Source of the DNA: Monarcha castaneiventris obscurior
Lineage: Eukaryota > Chordata > Aves > Passeriformes > Monarchidae
DNA length: 64,000 nt
Assembly: GCA_026261815.1 (NCBI GenBank)
Contig: JAMPIT010000493.1
Coordinates: 8,635,501 to 8,699,500, forward strand
Direction of reading: 5' to 3'
Below, one piece after another: positions 22,768 through 35,600 of the stretch; the stretch's first letter is position 1; every line of letters begins with the position of its first letter. The position numbers and the translations under genes were made by a program. Below the pieces are notes generated by a model that made no database searches, had not been told where the DNA came from, and worked only from the letters and a program-made list of their open reading frames with translations.

Positions 22768-23698
22768 AGAGGAGGCTCCGAGGATCCCCTGCTGACTCCA
22801 GGCAGAGGCAGGCAGAGGCACAAGGCAGCTCCTGAAGCAACTGGGAGCCCCTCTCCCCAGCGAGCTCCGGAGCCATGAGCAGCGCCGTGGTCCTCGCCCA
22901 CCTCCCAGACCCCAGCAGCAGCTTCAGGGAAGACGCCCCCCGACCCCCTGTCCCGGGGGAGGAAGGAGAAGCACCATGCCCGCAACTCGCCAGCTCGTTT
23001 CTCCCCAAAAGCCAAAGCTTCAAGGCCATGCCGGTGCCTCCTGCCCCGCGGAGGAATGAGAACGGACTCGGGGAGCCCGAGGGCAGCGCGTCCCCGGACT
23101 CCCCTCTGGCCAGATGGACCAAATCCTTGCATTCCCTGTTGGGAGATCAAGATGGTGCCTATCTTTTTCGGACCTTTCTGGAAAGGGAAAAATGTGTGGA
23201 TACCTTAGACTTCTGGTTTGCCTGCAATGGCTTCAGGCAGATGGACCTTAAGGATACCAAAACTTTACGAGTAGCCAAAGCTATTTACAAAAGGTACATC
23301 GAGAACAACAGCATCGTCTCCAAGCAGCTCAAACCTGCTACCAAGACCTACATAAGGGACAGCATCAAGAAGCAGCAGATAGATTCCATCATGTTTGATC
23401 AGGCACAGACTGAGATTCAGACTGTGATGGAGGAAAATGCTTACCAGATGTTTTTAACTTCTGATATATACCTCGAATATGTACGGAGTGGAGGAGAGAA
23501 TCCCGCTTACATGAACAGCAATGGACTGGGGAGCTTAAAAGTTGTCTGTGGCTATCTCCCGACCTTGAATGAAGAAGAGGAATGGAGCTGTGCAGACTTT
23601 AAAAACAAAATCTTGCCTTCGGTAGTTGGACTATCCAGCAAGACGTTGAGGGTTACAGCGAATGTCAGAGCCACAGAAACGATTGAGAATGGATACAG
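22768..23698 (+). CDS. AXIN2: AXIN2 exon 2 (first coding exon): 5' UTR end, N-terminus and RGS domain
   Basis: The acceptor CTTGCAG ends at 22767 after a C13/T11 pyrimidine run; coding starts at ATG 22875 and the donor AG|GTAAGG is at 23699. It encodes residues 1-274 and two bases of Arg275. The leader part has no ATG before 22875. Residues 23-30 (RPPVPGEE) match the tankyrase-binding motif by which axin is PARsylated and turned over. The RGS domain, about 84-204, starts at [19 protein letters not shown] and ends at YLEYVR; in axins it binds SAMP repeats of APC. Residues 33-60 are the most diverged from human. Third-position GC is moderate in the RGS part, unlike exons 5-8. Confidence 0.96.
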
Positions 23699-26600
23699 GT
23701 AAGGGAACCCCTGGAAATTGTGCTTTGTTTTAACTTTAAGGACTTTGAGAGTGTTTTTCAGAAGGTTGTTGGGGTGGGAATGAAGGGGAGGCTGGGCTTC
23801 CTGGAGGGCTGGGAGCACAGCTGCTTCCCCACACCTCCAAACATTGGAATTTGTGGGGTGTTGTCTGAGTGTGGGGCTTTTCCCCCCTCTGCAGAGGAAA
23901 ACAAGATCCTGTGCTCTGAAGCCTTATTGGCTCTTTCAGTTCTTTTATAGATCAAAAACTTCATAGCAACTATGTCCTCCGGACATACGTTAATTATTGG
24001 TTCAACTTTCAAACCTATTAAGAGCAGTAGTGGAGTGGATCATAGAGACGCATGAATAATGTAACCTACCAGTTCCCCAGCTCCACCATCAACCGGTGTT
24101 TAACGATGTTGGTTATGTGGGAAGCAATTGTGCGGTCGTGGAAGAGGAAATGTGTGCACTGACTGCATCAAACTCTGCAACTTGGGCAGAATCTGCCTTT
24201 ATTTTGACTCTGTGTGTGTGTGTGATGTGCAGCCTCTCGTCGCATGGGGTGTTGGTGTCATGTCAGAGCCACCTAGGGTGGCTTTGAGCCGGTGCATACA
24301 GGAGGATACTTAAAATTTGAGTGTTCAAGGTGGTAGAGGCATTCCAGGTGTGGAGTAACAGATGTTTGGTAGGTCTTTGGTGCTCTCATGTTGGCCGTGA
24401 GCTCAGAGTTAAACTCCTTGAGAGGCGGTGGTGCCGATAGGGATGTGGGGACGTTGTGTGGTGACAGGTTGTCCTTGTGCCCTGGTCCTGGGGTGCATCT
24501 GCACTGCCAGAGCCGTCTCTTTTGTTGGACATGTTGATGGCACAGCGGTGTGAGGGTGAGGAGAATGAGAGCCATCTCGAAGTGCAGGGGGGGATGGGGA
24601 AGAGAGACACTGATGAGCAAATGATGAGTTGTATAATCCTCTGAAAATGTATTCTTTCCTCTCCCCACCCTTGCCATAAATGTGGATTGTTGAATCAGGG
24701 CTGAGAGGAGAGGGCTCTGCTGCAGATGTGCGCTCTCCTCCGCCGGCCCGGGAGCCTGGGGGTTGGTATGGTGAGTGTTTGACATCTCGTTTACAGGAAT
24801 TTTGAGAGCGTGTCTGTGATTCATGGACATCAAAGGGCATCAGGCTTCTCCCGGGGAGGCTTTGCTGGAGCGCTCCTCTCCTGCCCCCGGAGAGCTCCCA
24901 GCTGTGCCGGGCTTCCTGGTGCCCTGGGGGTGCCGGCAGGGTCCCCCCTGCCCGGGAGGGTGCTCCGGGGCCAGAGGCCTCTTTGGTGCTCTCGCTGAGC
25001 TGGAGGCTGTCCTGCCGGCGGGGAGGGATGCGGCGCTGGGCGTGGGGACAGAAGGGATGCGCTGCATCCCAGCCCAGCCTCTGCACCCTCCTGCCGGGGC
25101 TGCGGGGGGCAGCGCTGGCAGCTGCTCTGTGCAGGGCTTGGGCTTTGGGATCCTCGTCTCGTGCCTGAGTGTTGCTGCCCGAGCATCTGCTGTTCTCCAG
25201 AACTTGGTTTGAACTGCTGCCCTTCGCCGGCTTTCCAGGAGGGGGATGTTTGATGCTTTTATCTCTGAGCCTTTGTTGGGATTCAGAGCTGGAAGGGCTT
25301 GGCTGTATGTTCTACCAGAGCTGCAGGCCCTGCTAAACCCACATGTGCCTTGTCCAGGAGAGCTCTCGCAGCGCCGTGGCTGCTTGCCTGATTAGTGCTG
25401 GGCTTTTTTTCCTTTTCTTTTTTTTCCCTCCTCTTTCTTTTCTTTTTTTGTCCAGGGATTAATGCAGCTTGCTCCTCACATGTCAGATCTACCCTCCTAG
25501 GACATTAGGTAGTGCGTTTTGCTTTGATCACCTTCTGTTGAATTTCCAGGAGCTTTTGCTCTCCATGGGGCCAAGAGATCTCAATGCAAAGAGAGGGGAG
25601 GTCAAGCTGAGATGCTGCTCAGTTCCTCCCGTTTGTGAAGCCACTTGTGCGTGCATGTGCTCGAAGCTGATGAGCATATGGATGGGTTATCTCTCATCAC
25701 TCAGCATTTAGGATCGTGGCTAGGATTGGAGCTGAAGCTTGCACAAAGTCTTTCCTGGTGAGTGGCCAAACCACACCTCCCTCATGTGTATGTTGGAATT
25801 AAGGAATTTCTGCTCAGCGTGCTCTGGTTTTGAAGGGCTGTGCAGGCTGTGGCCATTCGCTTCGGTGGGTTTCAATGTGATTATCCCAGCGAAAGCCGGC
25901 AGCCGTGGGCTGAGCCCACCTGACAGTGGGAGCACAGTGATCTCAGAGCAGCCTGGTGTTTGCTTGGGAGACCACCTGGGAATCCCAGGGCACCGAGTCA
26001 CGGCCAAACCCACGGCAAACGGGAGACCGCAGGAACCGGACAAGTTGAAAGACTTTGTTTGGCCCCAGTGCTGGTGATGGACAGGAACAGGGGAAGTCGA
26101 GTGAAAACACAGAGTTTGCACCTGGCTGGGGAGCAGGCGCTCGCAAACTGCTGCCTGTATATTTGGAGCCCTAATACAGGGAATATTTTAAAAGCAGGAC
26201 CTCCCCTCTTGTCCTCCCAGGCGACTCCCCTCCCCTCTGGGCTGTGGTGTGGTTAAGACTGGCCTCCCCACGCTGCTGTGCTGGACCTGGCCCCATGCTC
26301 CAGGAATTCCAGCTATTATTTATACGCGCTGCTAAATTTATCACGCACGACTTTGTGTACACAGAGAGCACCTCTTTGCTGTGCCGCTGGGGTAACGTGG
26401 GTTTGTTCAGCCCAAGGTGGACTCATCTGCCTCCCATTAGGCTCTGACATCGCTGGGACTGGCCTTGCTGGGGGAAGGCTGGGGCTTGCAGATGGCCTTC
26501 TGCCGGCTCCCAGCGCTTCCTGGCCTTTGAAAGGACCCGCTGGTGCAGCTCCTTGTGTGTGAAGTTATTGGAACCAAGTTTGGCTTCAATTATCAAAGTA

Positions 26601-29600
26601 AATGATGCCATTGTAAAGCTATGCTCAAAGCAGTGTTCTACAATTAGAGCATGGAAGCTGTGATTAACATCGTTGTGTTAAAATATATTTTTTTTTTCAG
26701 GTTTGTGCATGTGTCGTTTTTCTGCCTTTTTTTTTAAATGTTTTTAAACCCATGGTTGCCCAATGATGTTTGTCCCAAGAAAATACTTAATGAGATTCAA
26801 TGCTGCCTCCAACTGCTCCTTGTACAGTTTTTCTCTCTGTGTGTAAGTCTGTGGTTTGACCTGCCCAAGTGCTTTTATTTCTAAAAGCAATCTGACAATA
26901 AAACACCCCCACACTCTGAAACTGCACCCTCATAACAGGGGATACAACCAGCAGCCCCCCTGAAATTCTCATGGCATTATAATACCTCTGATGTGGCCAT
27001 TGCCTAACATAGCAGAGAGAGTTACATGCTGTGTGTCATCGCATCAAGATAAGAATAGGCTGAGAAACATCAGACATTCTCCTTGAAGCTCCAGAGCAAC
27101 TGCTACCTGACAGCTGAAAACACTTTGCATATTGAGTTTGGAGCTGGCCTGTGTTTGTGTGTGCAGCATCTGTGGCAGGAGACCACCGCTTTCCCTGGAA
27201 TTTAAAACCCTCGCAGGCAACTTGATGCATCTGGGTGCAATTACTGGAGTAAGGTGGTCAAATTAAAAAGGGGGAAAAAAATCCCCAAAAACATGAAACA
27301 CAGCAAAACAGCCTCCACTGGTTTTCTGAAAGGATGGGGAGATTTCTGTGGGGCAGTGTTGGATGTGGAACAGGTATGAGGACTTTAAAAATACCCCTTT
27401 AGGGGTTATTATTTTTTTGTCCATGAGGTGTTGGTAGGTGAATGATGCTGCAGCCCTGCTGGGAAGATGAGTTAGTTGTGGCCACTTTCTGTAATTATAT
27501 CTGTGGACACACCTCCTCTCCCTGTGCCATGCCCATATGGACCTGCTGCCTCCGCCCCCAGCTCAGCCTCTGCAGGAATCCTTCTGTGAGAACAGCGTGG
27601 CAAACCCACCCCCTGGATGTGGCAGGGGTGACAGACACCTCCCAGCAAGGTGCTGGTCCTGTGCTGGGGAGCATCCTGCACCCCTGAGCCTCATGGAGCA
27701 TCCTGAGCCTTGTGGTCCTCAGATGCACTCTCAGGACCTGAGATGCTTTTGAATCAAGTAGTGGCAAGAGTGCCACCCTTGCACGTTGACCCAAAAGCCC
27801 ACCAGGGGCCTGGGAAGGGTCTCTGGGACTGCACAGCCCCCTGATCCGGAGCAGAAGACTCCATGGTTTTTAGAGGAACTTTCTTGTAGTAGCAGCAGGA
27901 TAACGTTGCTTTCACCCACATGTGGAATTAATTTATCTTTGAAGATTTAACTTCTTTCCTGTGGCATTCCTTACTATCTCATTTTTTTCCCCTTCTTCTT
28001 CTTCTTCCCAGATCTATATTTTTTTACATCTTGATCTCCCCATCAGAAATGCCTTGGCCTCCTTGGAAAGGAATGCAGCCCCGGCTGGGCTGAATACCTG
28101 CCTGCAGCCAGCGCCGCGCCGCTCATACCAGAGAGGCCCATCTTCCCCGCCAGCCTTCCCCCTCCTTTTCTCAATTTTTTTTTTTTCCTTCCCCTTATTT
28201 TTTAAAAACTTAAGCCTTGCTGAGGCTCCTGCTTTTGGTGCTGGGGGAGGAAGTTTGGGGTGATGGGGGCACAGGGATGAGGATGGAGATGGAGATCAGG
28301 GAAGTGGGAGGACATTGCTGTCACTTAAACCAGCTGGTCCCTCCAGCCCCAGGGGGGCAGGGAGATGGAAAGGCCATTAAAAAAAACCTGCCGAGCCTGC
28401 TGGCACATTCCTTAGACCCCCAAGTCCTGGGTAAGTGGCCCTAATTATTAAAATCAGCAGTCCTTATCAGATGACAAGGCCTTTTGCTTTGATATACAAA
28501 AGCAGAAGCTTAACAACCCCATCTTGCCCTGGAAGAGGAACAAAATGTGCACCTTAACATGCGGCTTTCAAACCTCCCTGCATAATCCCCTTATCACCTG
28601 CCAGGATATGTATATTGATCCTGGCTGGGAAGTTGCAGTGATGGAGGCAGTGGGCAGGGGGATGCCCAGGGCCCCCCGTGCAGTGACCCTGCCGTGGTGA
28701 CCTGGCCCTGCTCCATCACAGCCCGTGGCACTGCCCGTGGGTTTTTCACAGGACTGCTCCTGGGTGCTCAGCTCAAACATCCAGGCTGGGCTTCGTGTTT
28801 GCTTGTCTGGGTGAAGCCAGAGGTGTTGGGGTCAGGAACCCACGTGGTCATTAATACAACCTGCTGGCCTCTCCTCATGTCCCCCGTCCATCCTTGTCCT
28901 CCCCACCCAACTTTATGCCAAAAAAACATGAGTAGGAGGTTCTCCTAAAAACTGGGACTTTTTGTTGTGTGTTTCTATAGTGCCAGGAAGGTGGCATCCA
29001 TCTTTGGGAGGCCAAGCCTGGGACAGCAGATCTCAGCCCTGCCCTGTGCCTCTGACACGTGGGGGTCCTGCCCCTGTAGTTCCAGGCAGTTCTCTTGGTT
29101 CAGGCAACACAGATATCAGTAACTTGTGTTCCCCAAGGGATCCTAACCCTTGTCTTCAGAGCAGAACTAAGCATTGTTAGCGGTTCCTCATGGCTTTCAC
29201 TGGGACTTGAGCTGTGAACTTCTTGGATTTTCCCTGCTGGTGCCAACAGCAAAACTCCTGCTGACCTCAGCAGTGCAGCATCAAGCCTTAAGGACTGAGT
29301 TTTGCAGGGTATCAGAGGATGTAGACGTGCTTCCTGGGATTTTCTAGAGCGCTTTAGAAGATGCTAAAAGTCTTCAAAATTGGGCTCAGGGTGTGTTTAG
29401 TCAGAGTGTCGTGGTTTAGGCAGTGTGCTGGCTGAGGTCTGAGCAGCGGATGGCTGGCTGCTTCTGAAGAGGTTGAGCAGGCAGTGAGTGTGGCTCCCAT
29501 AAGGATGGTGCTGCCAGGAAGCCCGAGACTGTGTGGTAACTGGATTCGTGTTGTGCCTGTCCCAGGTCCTTCAAGAGGAACGACCCTGTTAACCCCTACC

Positions 29601-32600
29601 ACGTGAACTCGGGCTATGTCTTCGCGCCGGCCACCAGCGCCAACGACAGCGAGATCTCCAGCGATGCCCTGACGGACGACTCCATGTCCATGACGGACAG
29701 CAGCGTGTGAGTATCTGGTGCTGGCTGCATTTTGGGATGGGACACCTGAAAATCGGCTGTGCTGATGCTCTGTGGGGCTTAGGGGAGCGCTGGGTCATCA
29801 CCCTGCTCGACCCAAAGGAGGTGTGTGCCCCAACCAGGGCATGGCTCCTCTGTCTCCTGGCGCTGTCGCCGCAGGTATCGGATGGAGGGAAATCAGGAAT
29901 CCCTCTCTTGCCATTTTGCAACTGCAGCTGAGCAAACGTTCTGCCCTGGCCCATGGTGCTGCCTGACTAACCCAAAGAGCGAATGAATCTCCCTGAGCCT
30001 TTGTCTTAAGGCCAGGCTTCCTTAACCAGCTATCAGTCATCAAAGAGAAGGAGATTACTTCCTGTAGGAAGTACTTTCTGTAATTAACGTTCGTCATTAA
30101 TGTCGGAATGTACATTAATAGGGCCAGTGACCTGAAGGGGCAAATAGCTGCTCGTCTAGTGTGGCTGGGGCAGTCTTCAAAGAGCCCTTTGGATGGAGCT
30201 GCATGGATCAGGTCTGGGTGTTTAGGAGCACAGAGGGATGAGAGGTGATGCTGTGGCTGAGCCCAGGCATTGCAGGATGTGTCTTCTGGCTGCTGAGCAG
30301 TGTGTGGTTGGGAGCAAGGTTTGACTGTCAGTTTGCTTTCCCCAGCAGGACAGAGGTGGGGCTTTTGTTTCTGCAGAGGGGACAGTGAGATTCACTTAGT
30401 GCTCCTAGGGACCATTTTTGTCAGCTGAGCAGAAGGCAGATCTTGCTGTTAGCGTTTCATGATAAGTGCAGGTGCTCTAGAAAAGCCTGCCTGTAAGCAG
30501 AGTGCTGCATTGCTGGTCTTTCATCTTGAAACTTCTCCAGTGTCTGTGTCAGACATGTCCAGTGGTCCCTGTGTGCTCCTCACAGAGATTTTCATGCTGG
30601 GTTTTTAAAGTCAACATGCATGAAGATGCACAGCAGAAAACAGGATTTACCAAAAATCCTCGATGCGTAAACAAAAAGCTCTTTTTTATTTTTTTAACAC
30701 GTGTGTGTTTTGAACTGATATTACGGAAAAACATAGTTTGTTGTCCCAGTAGATTCCCTTATTGAACAATATTGGCATTAAATAAAAGAGCTGAATCATA
30801 GGGTGACTTCTTTATTTCTTCTTACTGGCTCTGGTTGTATGTGATCATGTGTCAACAGAGCATTCATTGGGTTAGTCATTTCTGGACCAGTGTAGGGTCA
30901 CTTGGGATTCACAGGGCTAGGATTATACCCTCTCTTCACAGCAATGCCAATTGTAGGCCTTATACAGATGAGAGCACTGAGTGAGAAATAAAGTGCATGG
31001 TGGATGAAAGGCTTAACTGAATCGCTTTCAGCCCATTGTTAGTCCGGGGGAGCTTAGCGGGGATGAGAGGGCAGCAGCCCGCTTTGAAATTTGCTTGAAC
31101 AAGTGAATAGGAGCTCCCCATAAAGCAGCGCCTGAAAGGAGCTGCCTGTTTTTTCCTGCCGTAACAATGGCCCGCGCAGGCTGTGAGAGTTTGGGGAAGC
31201 TTGGCTGATTAAACTGCCCGCAGCTCCAGGCTGGGGGGCGGCGGGAGGCCGGGGGGTGGCAGAAAGGGAGATTTCCTCGGGCCCTGGGGCTGGGAGCGGG
31301 CAGCACACCGGCTCCTGGCTGGATTTGGAAGTGGGAGAGGTGAACTGGCAGCTCTGGAGGCTGGGCTTGAAGTTGGGGCTGATGTAAAACTTCCTCTGCA
31401 GAGGAGAAGGGCTGCTGCCAGCATCTCTGTAGAGCAGTGGGGATTCAGGCGCTCCTGGCACCGGCTCTGCTGGAAGCTGGAGGTGCTGGGAAGGTTTTGG
31501 GGGCACAAAGCCACCGTGGCTGAGCCCAGGTGCTTGGTCTGTCAGGGTTTATTCCCCTGGAACAGGGGACCTGAGCTCGTTCTGTTCCAGCAGTGCAAAT
31601 GCAAATTAGTTCTTTTGGCTCATACTGGTATCAACTGAAGAGGAAAAACTTGTTCTGGAAAAGTCTTTCAGACATAGCAGTAAAGTGAGTTTGGAGCTTT
31701 TTTTTAAAAATAAATCTATGTCTGAACTGCACTGGGATTAGGAGAAATCTCCAAATAATGCATAATCTGCCTTTTTTATTTTATTCCAGAAGCCAGGGAT
31801 CAGTCTGTCCCTATATATTTTGTAATAGCCACAAAGCATCATGCAAATTTCTATTTCCATTTCTTGATTGGGGGCGGGGGGGGGGGTAGGAAAGGGGATT
31901 TTTTTTTTTATTTGCTTATATCTTATTTATGGATTTACTTTGGACACAGGGGAATGCTGCTGAGCAAACTTCAAATATTACCTTATCTTACAAACCAGGC
32001 TTTTGATGTTGGCAAGATCAGAGGCTTGTTTCAGAGCCGTTGCCAAATGAAGATGGGAGTGAATGCATATGCGCATGAGTCTGATATTTCAAAGCAGCAG
32101 TAAAACTACATTCAGGTTAGGTCAGGCACATCTGAGTCAAAAGGCTAAGATAATTGGCTCAGCTTAAATGGCAGCTGACTGGGTAGAAGACTTCAAACTA
32201 GTGTTTCCCCCAGAAACAGATTGGCTTAGCCCCAGCCTGGTTAGCTGAAATGTTTATAATTAAACTCTACTATTTAGTGCCTCAACTCTGTAGCTCTTCA
32301 GCCCGCAGAAGTAGTAGCCAAGAAAGTGAGTGCAAATGTTGGCTGTTGGAGCAGGGGAAGAGGTGGCACCTGGAGAGCTGGGGTTAACCCTTGGCCTGCC
32401 CCAAAACCTCTGGCCAAATTCAGCCCTTTCATTTCGTTTCTCCTGCTTGGGGGATCTGCTGCAGCATCAGGGTTCCCCCTGCCCCCCATATCTCTTGCTG
32501 GGCTAATCGTGGCTCCAGCCCCATCCATCGTTCCCTCCTGCAGTCAGGGGTCACTCGTTGGTCACCTCTTCAACCCTGGCCTTGTCCATTTTCCCCCCGT

Positions 32601-35600
32601 TTTTTAGGAAAGGGTTTAGACAGCACTCAGCAAAGTGGCTGCTAAAGTCCCTTCCCACTCCCCAGGCTGACTTCTCCAAGCTGCTCCACAGCCTTCCCAT
32701 CCCAGAGAAATACCTCTGGGTTTTTCTAATTGTGTTTTTTTTTATTCTACACGCTGTTGCAAGTTGCAGAACGCTTCTGCCAAGGCAGGGCTGTGGAAGC
32801 AGGGAGCTGGGGGTTTGGTGTGGGGCTCTCTGCTGTAACCAAAGGAATTTTAGGGGGAAGGAGCAGTTTTTTTAACAGCCTGAATGAGGGCAAGTCTTAA
32901 AGTGAGGAACCCACACTGTTGGGTCAGCGTTGCTTTTCCTCCTCCTCTGCAAGTGAGTCCCCACTGCTGCTCCACAGCCTGTCCTGGGACTGTCCCTTTG
33001 GGCAGAGATGATCCCTGTGGAGCTGGGAACTTGGGGATACCCCACAAGGAGATGTGTGCTGCAGCAGAGGGGTTGGGGACAGCATCTCGTGCTTGCAGAG
33101 CTGGAGGGAGGTGGGGAGTGCAGGAGGGCTGCAGGGAGGTGGGCAGTGCAGGAGGGCTGCAGGGCTGCAGGGAGGTGGGCAGTGCAGGAGGGCTGCAGGG
33201 CTGGAGGGAGGTGGGCAGTGCAGGGAGGTGGGCAGTGCAGGAGGGCTGCAGGGCTGCAGGGAGGTGGGCAGTGCAGGAGGGCTGCAGGGAGGTGGGCAGT
33301 GCAGGAGGGCTGCAGGGCTGCAGGGAGGTGGGCAGTGCAGCAGGGCTGCAGGGCTCCCTGGCTGTATCCCTGTAGTGGACACACAGCTGCCTCCCTGCTC
33401 CTCTCCCAGCTGGCCTCTTGGGCTCCCATGGCCAGAGGACACCTCCTTTTCCACTGAGTGTGTTAATGGCATTCATCCCATGGGTTCATGTGCTCATGCT
33501 GGCACTTTGACTTACCTTTGAAATGCCTGTTTTACTGGGCATTCCCTTTGCTGAAGGTCCCTAAGAGACCCTTGTCTCGGGAAGCCCCAGTTAACAAACA
33601 CATCTCTGAAGGTACAGGTGGTTTGGTTTTCACCTTAGATTTGCTTTTACCCCATCCTCCCCCAAAACTAAGATGTGTCATGTGCTCCAAGCCCCATTGC
33701 CCCATGGGTTTGTGGAGCAGAAATGCTTCATGGAGAGGTGCTTGGTGGCCACCAGTGGCTGTGTTGGCTGTTCTGTGCTGGGCTGCTCCTGCAGAAAGCT
33801 CCTGGAGCCCCGTGTTGTGCAGTGGGGACATGGGGACAGTCAGCTCTGTTCACTTTCCATGTCACATGTGCTCAGAAACTGTGTCTGGAGGAGGCTGGTG
33901 CTCATCTTGTGGCATCAAGGGCCTCCCAGCATGCTCATTTTTGTTATAAAGATTTGTCCAAGTTTATTAAGATGAGATCGTTCTGATCCTTCACTCCAGG
34001 CTTCACAGCTTAATCTTGCTCATTAAAGCAATTTAATGGCAACTGGAGGCTTTGGCCAAGATCATCACAAAGCTCTGCCATCGGCTGCTTCAAGCTTTGA
34101 GTGGTGGCATCTGATCATCTTCCTCCAGGGGAGGGACGTGGTGTCTCTGGGAAGGGGTTCCTGTGTGCCAGTGTGTGCCCACCATCACCATGCCCACAGG
34201 AGGGGACAGGCAGGGACACTGTGCCACGTTGGCTCCTCTGCAGCAGCGTGGGGCCGGCGTTGTCTGCTCCTCCTCGGGCTGGAGTTATTTTCTCCTCTCA
34301 GGAGATGAGTCAGGTGTGGGGGCAGGTGGATGAAAGGGACGGCACCGGAGATCAAGGTTACTGAGGCAGTCTGAGGGAAGTGGTGGAATGAGACATTCAG
34401 GATCTCCAGGCGTGCTCTTCCGGCTGGCCCCGCTGTCTGTGCAAGGCCCTTTCATCCTCACTGGGGTAATTTTTTGCATGGCCGGGTGAAGATGCCCTGT
34501 GGGACATCCTTGGAGTGGGATGTGCAGGGGGCTGGTCCCACTGGAGAGCCTTGAGCTCCTGGTCTGGTCCCTCCTCGTGGCTTCCAGGCTGGAGCTGGGG
34601 TGGCTGTGGGGAGCAGTGTCCTGTCCAGAGGCCAGGCCATGGCCGTGCTCACGCCTTGAGGTGTCCTGGGCCTGCCAGCCTCGGGGCAGGGGAAACATGC
34701 TGGATCTTAAATGGGGCTAGATGTGGGGAGCAGCCTCTGGATGGCCATCCATCCTCAGCCTCTTCCTTGTTTCCACTGTACCAGCACTCCATGGGGTGTT
34801 CCAGAGCTTGAGGAGCACCGTGGTCTTAGAGAGCGTAATGGGATGGGGAAAAAGCTAAAATTAAAGGTCAGAAGCAGAAGCCTGGTGTTGGAAGGGCCTT
34901 GAAAGTGAAGCTCATGGGATCTTTGGATGTCTGCCCGTGTGGAGTTGCCTTCAGCTTTTCAGCTTTTGCTTAATTACTGCACATCCATGTGCATCCTTTG
35001 GTGACACAGGCACTTCCCACACCGCCGGATGTTTGAGGCTTCAGGTGACATCCAGAGGGCTCAGCACCTCTGGGAACGAGGGCCTGCGGCTGCCTGGGTG
35101 GTTCCAGAGGGGATGGAGAAGTGTCTCAGAGCGTGGGGACAGCCCCCACTGACGGTGGCCTCTCTTCCATGTGCAGAGATGGGATCCCCCCGTACAGAAT
35201 TGGGAGCAAGAAGCAGCTCCAGCGGGAAATGCACCGGAGCGTCAAGGCCAACGGTCAAGTTTCTCTACCTCATTTTCCGGTGAGTCCAGGTGGGAGCTGC
35301 CGTGGGAAATGCTGGGGCTGGGGACAGGCACACGTGGAGGGAAGGGAGAGGGGGAGGAGAGCATTTCCATGCCAGGGTGATGCCAGAGGAGAGGTGCTGC
35401 TTGGTGTTGGGCAGGAGCCACGTGCTCTCAGCGTCGTTCCAAAACCCTGCTTGTGCACAGTCACATCCTGGTCCTTCCTGAAACCAGCTGCGAATTAGGA
35501 GTTTTCAGGGGCACTGAATTTGGTTAAATCCCAAGTGGAGATGTCCTGTTTGGGTCTGGTGGGAGCCTCAGCTCTGGCCACCACCCTGACACCCCCATGG

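Noticed and set aside
32850..33521. 150-208-codon frames on both strands
   Set aside because: They come from the intron 3 minisatellite, whose units lack stops.
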